A DNA stretch of 5,836 bases, from assembly GCA_030424825.1 (NCBI GenBank), contig JAUHWE010000324.1, positions 1-5,836 of the forward strand, in the 5' to 3' direction. Within the stretch, counting starts at the first letter, position 1. Each line of letters begins with the position of its first letter. A model generated the notes under the pieces. It was not told the DNA's origin and made no database searches. It was given only the letters and a program-made list of their open reading frames with translations. The position numbers and the translations under genes were made by a program. Below are positions 1 to 5,732 of this stretch, in pieces. The DNA is from Verrucomicrobiia bacterium (GTDB lineage: Bacteria > Verrucomicrobiota > Verrucomicrobiia > Opitutales > Opitutaceae).

Positions 1-260
1 TTCGCGTTACCGCCGATACAGATGGAGATCCCAACACCCCCGACTCCATCCAAAGTCGGCAATTGCTGGGTCCGGGCGGACATTCCGGCAAGCAAAACGA
101 AGCGATTATTCACGTTGGTTTGGGCGCGGCAACCCACGCCACCAAAATTGAAATACATTGGCCGGGTGAAGGTCAAACGCCTACCGAATTGAAATCCCTC
201 CGGCCAGGGCGATATGCTATCAGCCAGGAAGACCCTATTCCCCAAGTGCTTTCTCGGTGA
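1..260 (+). CDS. ASPIC/UnbV domain protein, C-terminal fragment (CRTAC1-like)
   Basis: The reading frame is open from base 3 and ends at TGA 258-260, giving 85 residues; the true start lies upstream of the window. The fragment carries the pattern of the ASPIC/UnbV domain: an 'SRQLLGPGG' turn, then 'HVGLG', then 'IEIHWPGEG' and a final 'LRPGRYAIS' strand. In this family the domain normally closes a large secreted protein built of FG-GAP/VCBS beta-propeller repeats, and such proteins are abundant in Verrucomicrobiota and Planctomycetota. Their biochemical role is poorly defined; surface adhesion or glycan/calcium binding is usually assumed. The 'DTDGDPNTPDS' stretch just before the domain is acidic and could bind calcium, which is inference. 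The gene points towards the repeat-rich spacer, has a terminator-like hairpin about 45 bases after its stop, and is not in an operon with the lyase, which lies on the other strand. The family call is fairly secure; the whole-protein architecture is not visible. Confidence 0.8.
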   Translation, partial: RVTADTDGDPNTPDSIQSRQLLGPGGHSGKQNEAIIHVGLGAATHATKIEIHWPGEGQTPTELKSLRPGRYAISQEDPIPQVLSR

Positions 261-304
261 TTCGGATAACCAACCTATTTTTGTTTAACCTAATTTCAAG
301 AGTA

Positions 305-336
305 GCTCACTCGCTTTAGCGTGAGCATCATTTTTT
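305..336 (+). terminator. Probable intrinsic terminator of the ASPIC/UnbV gene
   Basis: A hairpin is formed by gctca (305-309) with tgagc (322-326) and cgct (312-315) with agcg (318-321). It has a two-base bulge (310-311) and a TT loop. After a four-base gap comes a run of six T at 331-336. It lies 44 bases after the TGA of the + strand gene, so it is well placed to end that transcript. The gap before the T-run and the bulge weaken it somewhat. The same sequence is also the left arm of a larger inverted repeat, so it may be part of a repeat element used as a terminator. Confidence 0.45.
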
Positions 337-370
337 CTCTTACGCTTTATTTCTTTGCTCTACATTGTCA

Positions 371-493
371 AATGGTAGGGCAAGGACCTCCGGGCCTGCC
401 GCACAAGGAGATAATACAAATGCGGCACGCCCGGAGGTCGGTGCTCTACCCAAAAACATGAGTTCGAAATATATCAAAGTAGACTTAGGATGC
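371..493 (+). repeat. Large palindromic repeat element, copy A
   Basis: Bases 385-403 pair with 421-439 with one mismatch in 19, and the pairing continues outward in weaker form to 374 and 450. The 17-base loop (404-420) contains AAGGAG. The same element occurs at the right edge of the window in inverted orientation: 385-450 matches the complement of 5771-5836 at 57 of 66 positions without gaps, loop included. The similarity resumes further on at 475-493 (caaagtagac, then ttaggatgc), so the repeated unit is longer than the hairpin. It is non-coding and has features of a REP/BIME- or MITE-type intergenic repeat; no mobilising gene is seen here. Confidence 0.75.
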
Positions 494-537
494 TCACGCT
501 AAAGCGAGTGAGCTACTTTTTATGTCCGATAATATAT

Positions 538-586
538 TGTAGACGTGGTCATTGACCGCGTAACGCGATCAACGATCACGTCTACA
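538..586. repeat. 49-bp palindrome that tiles into a cloverleaf
   Basis: Read as one hairpin, arms 538-560 and 564-586 match at 20 of 23 positions. Read locally, every base is used: an outer 9-bp stem tgtagacgt/acgtctaca (538-546 with 578-586) closes three adjacent small hairpins, GGTC-att-GACC (547-557), GCG-taa-CGC (558-566) and GATC-aac-GATC (567-577), each with a three-base loop. The element therefore has two competing folds. It is too short and lacks the landmarks of a tRNA. The last 13 bases plus the following 21 (574-607) recur at 5684-5717. Confidence 0.7.
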
Positions 587-619
587 GCGAATAGCCAAAC
601 CTTAAAGCTACCAATCAGC

Positions 620-684
620 TGTAGGGCGGGTCGCTGACCTGCCAAAAAATCTGAAGGATTGTCGCCTCAACGAGACGACCTACA
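620..684. repeat. Second TGTAG...CTACA palindrome with the same three-hairpin plan
   Basis: The outer ends tgtag (620-624) and ctaca (680-684) pair. Inside are GCGGGTC-gct-GACCTGC (626-642, one G.T pair), a weak AATC/GATT hairpin (648-660) and GTCGCCTC-aac-GAGACGAC (661-679, one mismatch). The order of outer stem, triloop hairpin, middle hairpin and triloop hairpin with loop AAC repeats the plan of the element at 538-586, although the stem sequences differ. It is non-coding. Confidence 0.6.
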
Positions 685-691
685 AAATGGT

Positions 692-745
692 GGACCGACG
701 TGTCCTACGAAGCTTTAGCGAAGTAGGAGACCGGTCCTCCCTACA
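692..745. repeat. Hairpin with symmetric GAA/GAA internal loop
   Basis: The stem tcctac (703-708) pairs with gtagga (723-728). Inside it gct (712-714) pairs with agc (717-719) around a TT loop, leaving GAA on both sides (709-711 and 720-722) as a symmetric internal loop. A further outer pairing joins ggaccg (692-697) to cggtcc (732-737), and the unit ends in the ccctaca terminus common to the other palindromes in this spacer. The core 'gctttagcg' is shared with the terminator-like arm at 301-329. It is likely one more member of the same family of intergenic repeats. Confidence 0.6.
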
Positions 746-806
746 AGATGACCAAGATCAACGCCCCTACAGATTTTTGATTTATAACTTCAAGAAACGA
801 CCTTGA
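746..806. other. End of the left spacer, no gene
   Basis: This stretch holds an isolated 'acgcccctacag' (760-771), which resembles the right end of the hairpin at 5584-5663 without its partner arm. A weak 5-bp stem, tcaag (790-794) with cttga (802-806), directly follows the lyase stop codon on the - strand. It has no T-run after it, so I do not call it a terminator. Confidence 0.4.
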
Positions 807-2894
807 TCACCGAAGGTTTACGCGTAGTGATCGTAGTATTGACTGATTAGATACAATGAGTTGATTCCTTCTTACTTCAACACGAATATCACAATTCTGG
901 CATCGGATTCTCCAGTCATCTCCGTCCTGTTCCCAACCATTTCCAGGCAAATTATTCTCGTTCGAGGCGAACAAGGTTAGCACGCGATACCGGTCGTCCT
1001 TGAGAAGTGTTTCTACAAACGGTTCGTGTCTCTGTTCTAGCAGCACCCCTGTCCTGTCCTTATGAAAAGGTTCGACATATTTGTGGCTCCTTAGTTCATG
1101 ACCCAGCACCTTTCCCCTGAGAACGGATACGCGGCAATCGAGACCATTCTTGCCGACTTCCACACGGAAGGATCCATCCGTATCCGGCTTTGCGGCATTG
1201 ATGGTATGCCATCTAAGCGAAATTTCCTCTGGACGTTCGAGCATTCCTTCGTCCAACACTACGGCAACCCCCGGAAACAAGTGGACCACGGTCCGCTTGA
1301 CTGATACCACACCCTCGTAGGCCGAGCTCAAGTCCATTTGCCAGTAGCTACCCACGGCGTCATCAAATTTTGTTTGCAGGTACCGTCCACTCACCGCAGA
1401 AAAATCGATACCCATCTTTACACCACGCCTATGACTCGGGCTACGCTGCTCACGTCCGCCAAACATGGGTACATTGTGTCCAAGGATCGACGCGTTGTAG
1501 TACTGCCACCGATTCTCGTCAAAGAAATCGGCAGGGTAAACGGAGGGCGATCCGAGATCTACGATCATTCGGTTCCCCAAAGTGTCGATACACAATTGAC
1601 CCACGTCGTTGTGGGCATGGTTGTGATCTCGCTTCGCTTTTCCATAAACAATCATCTCCGGTTTTTCCAAGTCCCAATCAGAACGGCTATAAACCTGGGC
1701 CCCATTATCTTTAAAGACACGCCCCAAGGAGAGCCTTTCTCCTGGATCGGCAGCATCTATATCCGGATCGTGCCAAAGCAGCAAAAAGGGATTGGAATTC
1801 GCTTCGAGGTGACGGCGGCAAAATCCTTGCAAGACCGGGTCCCTAGTCGCCGACGCGATCGCAGTCATGAACTCTACTTCGGGCGGAGCCCCAATCCATC
1901 CGTCTCCGAAAGCCGCATAACGACCCGGCGGAAGCGTCGAGTACACGGTCCATTCTCCCGTTTGCGGGAAAGGCCTTTTGGCCAATGGGTTCTTCCCAGA
2001 ATAGTTGTGATACGAAAACGCTTGAAAATAAGTCACGGGAATACGCGTCGCATTCGAATAAGCGATGGACTCATTGAACTCGCCCTCTTTCCCATAGATC
2101 TCCAAGTATCGCTCCATCATGGGCAGCGAATAGCGAACCAGTTCTTCGGACTTGGGATGTTCCTCACCCAAGGCCATTCCGGCAATTCCCAAGCCGCCGA
2201 TTATGACCGTGTACCAGTTGTTCAGGTCTTTCGTCCACCACGCATCCTGGGCCACACTTTCGAAGAATGGTTGAATCCCTCGCCGATCCAATCCTTCCAC
2301 GATTTCGTGACGTTCGTTTGACGACAAGAACGGATACAGCCAGTCAAACCCAATTCCAATATCCTGGGACAGCATGCCCGTACGCAAATCCGCCGGATGC
2401 CCGAATCGAATATGAGCTTGATCAATCCAGTCGGGCCAAACCGATTCGTCCAACAAGGCCGCAATCTGATCCATGGCGGTCTTCTTGTATTCCTCCTCTT
2501 CGGTAAGAAGCATGGCCAAGGCATTGCGCAATATCCGCTGTCCCGCCGCTTTGCAGATCGTGTAATCTGGATTATTCTGCCGTGCCGTTGCCTCAGCTCG
2601 ACCTTTGATCTGGGTTCGCGCTGTTAAAACCGGTGCCCCTCGCTCGCGATCGCATTCGGCCTGGATCTCATTCCAAATGTCCTTCGATATTCCGGATTTA
2701 ATCGAGTTCCTCACCCCAGCGATCGATCGTAAACCTTCAATTCGTTCTGATGTAATGAAAATATGAGGACGCATCGAGTGAGATCGCAACTGGGCCATTG
2801 CTCGAATGCCTTTCAAGTCCGCGATCCATCCGCCCACAGCCACAGCAGCAATTCCTTTTAGAGCGTCTCTTCGATCTATATTGCGGGCATTCAT
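807..2894 (-). CDS. Tat-exported heparinase II/III-like polysaccharide lyase
   Basis: The product is 695 residues. The N-terminus 'DRRDALKGIAA' followed by a short hydrophobic run is a twin-arginine signal, with possible cleavage after 'RAMA' near residue 35, so the enzyme should act in the periplasm or outside. Residues about 60-350 look like the alpha/alpha toroid of alginate-lyase-type enzymes, with 'NNW' near 226 and 'ESIAYSNA' near 277, where family members place substrate-binding Asn and catalytic Tyr. Residues about 390-620 match the heparinase II/III beta-sandwich, with 'RDHNHAHNDVGQL' near 422-434 carrying the conserved histidines and 'LGHNVP' near 471. The family cleaves uronic-acid glycans (heparin/heparan, alginate and similar) by beta-elimination. 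ATG at 2894 is chosen; AGGAGG lies 9 bases upstream, and a GTG directly before it (2897) at 6 bases is the alternative. It is divergent from the hydrolase-like gene at 3061. The fold family is secure; the substrate is unknown. Confidence 0.85.
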   Translation of the reverse strand: MNARNIDRRDALKGIAAVAVGGWIADLKGIRAMAQLRSHSMRPHIFITSERIEGLRSIAGVRNSIKSGISKDIWNEIQAECDRERGAPVLTARTQIKGRAEATARQNNPDYTICKAAGQRILRNALAMLLTEEEEYKKTAMDQIAALLDESVWPDWIDQAHIRFGHPADLRTGMLSQDIGIGFDWLYPFLSSNERHEIVEGLDRRGIQPFFESVAQDAWWTKDLNNWYTVIIGGLGIAGMALGEEHPKSEELVRYSLPMMERYLEIYGKEGEFNESIAYSNATRIPVTYFQAFSYHNYSGKNPLAKRPFPQTGEWTVYSTLPPGRYAAFGDGWIGAPPEVEFMTAIASATRDPVLQGFCRRHLEANSNPFLLLWHDPDIDAADPGERLSLGRVFKDNGAQVYSRSDWDLEKPEMIVYGKAKRDHNHAHNDVGQLCIDTLGNRMIVDLGSPSVYPADFFDENRWQYYNASILGHNVPMFGGREQRSPSHRRGVKMGIDFSAVSGRYLQTKFDDAVGSYWQMDLSSAYEGVVSVKRTVVHLFPGVAVVLDEGMLERPEEISLRWHTINAAKPDTDGSFRVEVGKNGLDCRVSVLRGKVLGHELRSHKYVEPFHKDRTGVLLEQRHEPFVETLLKDDRYRVLTLFASNENNLPGNGWEQDGDDWRIRCQNCDIRVEVRRNQLIVSNQSILRSLRVNLR

Positions 2895-2897
2895 CAC

Positions 2898-3060
2898 TGA
2901 CGACCTCCTAGTTTTTCCCGATATTCGATGCGAGACCAGCTCTCTCGAAATTTATCGTAAACTTAAAAGTAGATCGATACCCATAGTTCCTCGAATGAGA
3001 CTGCTCCGCAGCTGAAATCAAGAAGCCCAGACCTCTGAAACCATGGGCCTAAAGTAAACT
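2898..3060. promoter_or_regulatory. Divergent promoter region between lyase and hydrolase-like gene
   Basis: This 163-base gap separates two head-to-head genes and must hold the promoters of both unless transcription enters from outside. The A/T-rich centre (about 2950-2972) contains two small dyads, TTTA-tcg-TAAA (2951-2961) and ACTT-aa-AAGT (2961-2970), which abut and could be an operator for a shared regulator. I could not pick a convincing -35/-10 pair on either strand. There are no copies of the spacer palindromes here, unlike in the two flanking spacers. Confidence 0.45.
2904..2909 (-). promoter_or_regulatory. Ribosome binding site of the lyase gene
   Basis: The + strand cctcct reads AGGAGG on the coding strand, a perfect Shine-Dalgarno core. 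It lies 9 bases before ATG (2894) and 6 before GTG (2897), so it supports this start region but does not by itself decide between the two adjacent codons. Confidence 0.75.
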
Positions 3061-5361
3061 ATGAAGATCGCTCAATTTCTCGAATCCGCACCCTCCATCA
3101 CCCGTCTCCATGACACGATACCCGTCGAGGCAACCGCAGCGGAATGCATCCAAGCCGCATGCGCCACAAACGAGTCCGGCGGTACGAGTGCGGGGATCAC
3201 GCTGGGAGTTCTAACGCCGGAAGAAGCCGCCACGCGAAACGTGAGCGTTTCCGGCCAGGAAGAGTGGATGTTCGTCCGGTCGTCGCAATCAGAAGGGATT
3301 GAACTATACGTGTCGCACACCTGGTTCCTCTACCGGCTCGCATGCCGACTGGTAGACGAGTGGCAGGGCCTTTCCATCGACGCATTCTCTGATGGTAAAA
3401 TACTCAAACCAACCTTCAAACACCTACGCCCCGCATACGACTCTTTGCTCAATAACCACGCCCGGACGGCCAAAGGATTCGATCCTGAGGACCATATTCG
3501 GGAAATGGCCCGCCAGGGCTATACCCACGTCGAGGTGAATGGCTACGGAACCACGTTCCCCTACGAAAAGGCGGCCCCCGGCGAGCTACTCTACCTCTTC
3601 TACACCTATTGCCCCGCACTCGACCAGTTCGCCTACAGCAAGCTCAACAAAGGCATCTACCCGTACCAATATCTCCAGGCCAATCTCAATAAGCTGAAAC
3701 ATTCCGCCCAGCTAGCAGAGAAGTACGGGCTTCGTGCCGGAATCCTTTCCTTCGAACCTCGCTCCGTTCCAGACGAGCTCCTAGAGCGCTACCCCATGTT
3801 GCGAGGGGCCCGGGTCGACCACCCGCTTCGGAGTTTTCGGCCTCGATACAATTTGACCACCGCCCACCCGGTCGTACTCGATCACTATACCGAGTTGCTC
3901 TCCAAGATCATGGAAGCCGCTCCCAATATCGACTACATGACCATTTGGTCCAACGACAGTGGGGCTGGGTTCGAATACACAAGCTCGCTCTACGTGGGAC
4001 GCAACGGTGGCGGATATGTCATCCGCGAATTTAAGAACGACGATCAAATCGCCGAGGCCGCAGCGAAGAATATCATCCGTTTCATGAAAACGATTCGCGA
4101 TGCGGGACGACAAACCAATCCCAAATTCAGCTGCATCCTTCGCAGCGAGATGTTCTATGCCGAGCAAGACCATCTGTGGGACCACGTTGAAGAGGGCATC
4201 GAGCTAGAAACCCACACGCTAGTTGCCAAAGGATTCAATGCCGACTATCGCCATCCCAAATACGATTGGACCACGGACTTCACTTTCTCTGGACTCTTCA
4301 ATCAATTCGGGGATGCGGAAAAGCCAAAAAGGGAGCTTCTTGAATCTCGAGGCTCCAATGCCCATATCTATTTCAGCCCCGGCTCTTTCTGGAATATGGA
4401 GCCCGTAAAAGCTCCCATCTATCCCAAGCTTCTCTGGGAAAAGCTCAAAGACCTAGAGAAGCAAGAGGTATCCCACACCGCGGGACTTTGCGGAACAATA
4501 CCCGCAACGATGGCTCCCTACAATATTAACCAGGAAGTCCTTCGTTCGGTCCAGAACGATCCATCTATTGAATACGATGAGATCCTCTATCGGAAAGCGT
4601 GCCAATGGGTGGGTGAAACTGACGCCGGGACCCTCACAGAGGTATGGAACCTAGCAGACGAGGCCTACCGGTCCTTTCCGCCCACCGTAAGCGTACTCGC
4701 CATTTGGAGTACTTGGTATCGAATTCTGGTGCGTCCCTTTGTTCCCAACTACGAAGCGCTTAGCGAGGAGGAACGGGCCTATTACGAAGACTTCCATCTC
4801 GGCCACGTTAACAATCGCGTGTGCACCGATTTTAGACGCGAGATCAATTTCGAATTCTGTACACCAGAATACGCAGGGAAATGCCGCGAGGCGATCACTC
4901 AAAACGTGTTGCCGGCAATCGAAGCGGCGGTGAAAGCCGCCAGTGAAGCACGAGATTCCACGGATTCAGACGGTTCGTCCCGAATCGTGTGGGCCCACCA
5001 CTGCGATCGGCTGAAGGGAGCCCAAAGCTGGTTTCGCTCTCAACGCAATATCGCCGCGTGGATTGAAGGCGTCCATGGCTATATCGAAGCATCCGAACCG
5101 TCCGATAAAAAACGCTGTCGCGAACTCGTTCGCCAAACGGTGCTCGATGAAAAGGAGAATGCGAAAGCATTGCTCCAACATGTGAATACTGCGGAAACCG
5201 ATTGGATGATTCAATCCGAAGTGGGAGAAACGACCTTCATCTACGGCGACAACATCGCTGGCTTACTGGAAAAGAAGATTGCCTTGATGGAAGGTCGTGA
5301 GAACGACGAGCCTCATGTCGATCCCGATTACATGTGGCGCGTCCCAGGGATAAATTGCTAA
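3061..5361 (+). CDS. Putative glycoside hydrolase, GH67/GH20-like architecture
   Basis: The product is 766 residues, with no signal peptide or membrane segment, so probably cytoplasmic. Residues about 20-105 look like the alpha/beta domain that precedes the barrel in GH20 and GH67 enzymes ('ITLGVLTPEEA', then 'GIELYVSHTWFLYRLACRLVDEW'). Residues about 140-480 look like a TIM barrel, with strand-like 'GYTHVEVNGYG' (153-163), 'GLRAGILSFEPRSVP' (223-237), 'IDYMTIWSNDSGAGFEY' (290-306) and 'KFSCILRSEMFYAE' (355-368). Asp299, Glu305 and Glu363 are candidate active-site acids, which is inference. The rest is mostly helical; 'YNINQEVLR' then 'DEILYRKACQWVG' resembles the helical C-terminal part of alpha-glucuronidase-like proteins. 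The start is fixed by an in-frame TAA at 3055-3057 and the lack of an upstream ATG; no clear Shine-Dalgarno is present. The divergent uronan-type lyase suggests a role in oligosaccharide breakdown. I do not recognise the exact family, and a non-catalytic or other barrel enzyme is possible. Confidence 0.55.
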   Translation: MKIAQFLESAPSITRLHDTIPVEATAAECIQAACATNESGGTSAGITLGVLTPEEAATRNVSVSGQEEWMFVRSSQSEGIELYVSHTWFLYRLACRLVDEWQGLSIDAFSDGKILKPTFKHLRPAYDSLLNNHARTAKGFDPEDHIREMARQGYTHVEVNGYGTTFPYEKAAPGELLYLFYTYCPALDQFAYSKLNKGIYPYQYLQANLNKLKHSAQLAEKYGLRAGILSFEPRSVPDELLERYPMLRGARVDHPLRSFRPRYNLTTAHPVVLDHYTELLSKIMEAAPNIDYMTIWSNDSGAGFEYTSSLYVGRNGGGYVIREFKNDDQIAEAAAKNIIRFMKTIRDAGRQTNPKFSCILRSEMFYAEQDHLWDHVEEGIELETHTLVAKGFNADYRHPKYDWTTDFTFSGLFNQFGDAEKPKRELLESRGSNAHIYFSPGSFWNMEPVKAPIYPKLLWEKLKDLEKQEVSHTAGLCGTIPATMAPYNINQEVLRSVQNDPSIEYDEILYRKACQWVGETDAGTLTEVWNLADEAYRSFPPTVSVLAIWSTWYRILVRPFVPNYEALSEEERAYYEDFHLGHVNNRVCTDFRREINFEFCTPEYAGKCREAITQNVLPAIEAAVKAASEARDSTDSDGSSRIVWAHHCDRLKGAQSWFRSQRNIAAWIEGVHGYIEASEPSDKKRCRELVRQTVLDEKENAKALLQHVNTAETDWMIQSEVGETTFIYGDNIAGLLEKKIALMEGRENDEPHVDPDYMWRVPGINC

Positions 5362-5438
5362 GCGGTTCCCATTTGCAAATTACTTCCAAAGCGAAGCGGT
5401 TACTCTCTGAATCGTCATAGATCTTAGTTTTGGAGATC

Positions 5439-5525
5439 TGTAGGGCGAGGTCGTCAATGACCCCGACAAATCGGTAGCTGCCCCGCCTCAAGCCTAGGAT
5501 TGCCGGGTCATCGACCCAGCCTACA
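5439..5525. repeat. TGTAGG...CCTACA palindrome, degenerate member
   Basis: The left arm (5439-5464) and right arm (5504-5525) pair imperfectly, with a three-base insertion in the left arm; the ends tgtagg and cctaca-type match those at 538 and 620. Each arm again contains its own small dyad, GGTC...GACC (5449-5462) and GGGTC-atc-GACCC (5505-5517), with a ggtagctgcc dyad (5473-5482) between them. It lies 78 bases after the hydrolase-like stop codon and could affect the 3' end of that transcript, but there is no T-run, so I do not call it a terminator. The 77 bases before it hold nothing beyond two AGATCT sites around a short loop. Confidence 0.55.
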
Positions 5526-5583
5526 AAACCAAGAATCAAGAGGCTGCAGAGTATAATTAAGTCCGTATCACAAATGCTTTTTT

Positions 5584-5663
5584 CTGTAGGGGCGCTGCTT
5601 GCGGCGACTGTGTTAGTTGCTAAATCTTTACCTACGTGGTCGCCGCAAGCAGCGCCCCTATAG
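5584..5663. repeat. Long hairpin, 25-bp arms with 30-base loop
   Basis: Bases 5584-5608 pair with 5639-5663 at 24 of 25 positions, the one exception being a G.T pair; 22 positions in a row (5587-5608 with 5639-5660) are perfect. The arm is GC-rich (aggggcgctgcttgcggcga) and starts with the ctgtagg end seen on the other palindromes. The loop (5609-5638) is A/T-rich and shows no internal structure. As RNA this would be a very stable stem. There is no coding potential and no strong T-run, so an intergenic repeat is a better reading than a terminator. Confidence 0.75.
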
Positions 5664-5683
5664 GTTTTCAATCTGTCTTGGTC

Positions 5684-5717
5684 GATCGCGTCTACAGCGG
5701 CTAGACAAATCTTAAAA
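5684..5717 (+). repeat. Direct repeat of 574-607
   Basis: This 34-base stretch matches 574-607 at 28 positions without gaps, in the same orientation. In the left spacer these bases are the right arm of the 49-bp cloverleaf-like palindrome plus its tail. Here the left arm is missing: only 'tgtcttggtc' precedes, as though the middle of the palindrome had been lost between GGTC and GATC. It is a decayed or deleted copy. Confidence 0.6.
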
Positions 5718-5732
5718 TTTGAATTGGCCGCA

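Larger units (their letters stand above)
301..517. repeat. 29-bp perfect inverted repeat enclosing a 159-bp insert
   Basis: Bases 301-329 and 489-517 are exact reverse complements over 29 positions; the flanks on both sides do not match. Each arm is itself a small bulged hairpin with core CGCTTTAGCG or its complement, and each is followed on the + strand by a T-run (331-336 and 517-521). Between the arms lies a second, unrelated palindrome (371-450). Terminal inverted repeats around a short non-coding core resemble a miniature element, but no target-site duplication is evident next to the arms and there is no coding sequence inside. Two converging copies of a hairpin repeat would look the same. 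Confidence 0.75.

Noticed and set aside
405..461. AAGGAG (405-410) nine bases before ATG (420), opening a 13-codon frame in the palindrome loop
   Set aside because: It looks like a translated leader, but in the inverted copy at the window end the ATG has become ACG while the loop is otherwise conserved. A small gene is therefore not supported.
538..586. Cloverleaf as a tRNA or tRNA-like gene
   Set aside because: It is 49 bases long with triloops, no seven-base anticodon loop, no T-loop consensus and no CCA; only the outline resembles a tRNA.
261..806. CRISPR array in the repeat-rich spacer
   Set aside because: The repeats are unequal palindromes of several types with no regular spacing and no unique spacers of constant length; no cas gene is present.
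1338..2321. Open frame of 327 codons on the + strand, antisense to the lyase gene
   Set aside because: The - strand frame shows clear lyase family motifs across the same bases. The + strand product is rich in Arg, His and Ile with no domain-like pattern, as expected of an antisense shadow.
3043..3057. ATG followed by a stop after four codons just before the hydrolase-like gene, as a possible leader peptide
   Set aside because: It is too short and has no Shine-Dalgarno sequence; it only serves to fix the start of the gene at 3061.
3781..4185. Open frame of 134 codons antisense to the hydrolase-like gene
   Set aside because: It is wholly inside a well-supported gene, has no ribosome binding site and shows no recognisable features.
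5439..5525. Rho-independent terminator of the hydrolase-like gene
   Set aside because: The pairing is imperfect with a large centre, and no T-run follows the right arm.
5237..5671. Open frame of 144 codons on the - strand
   Set aside because: It overlaps the end of the hydrolase-like gene and then reads through three spacer repeats, including both arms of the 25-bp hairpin; no protein-like pattern is seen.
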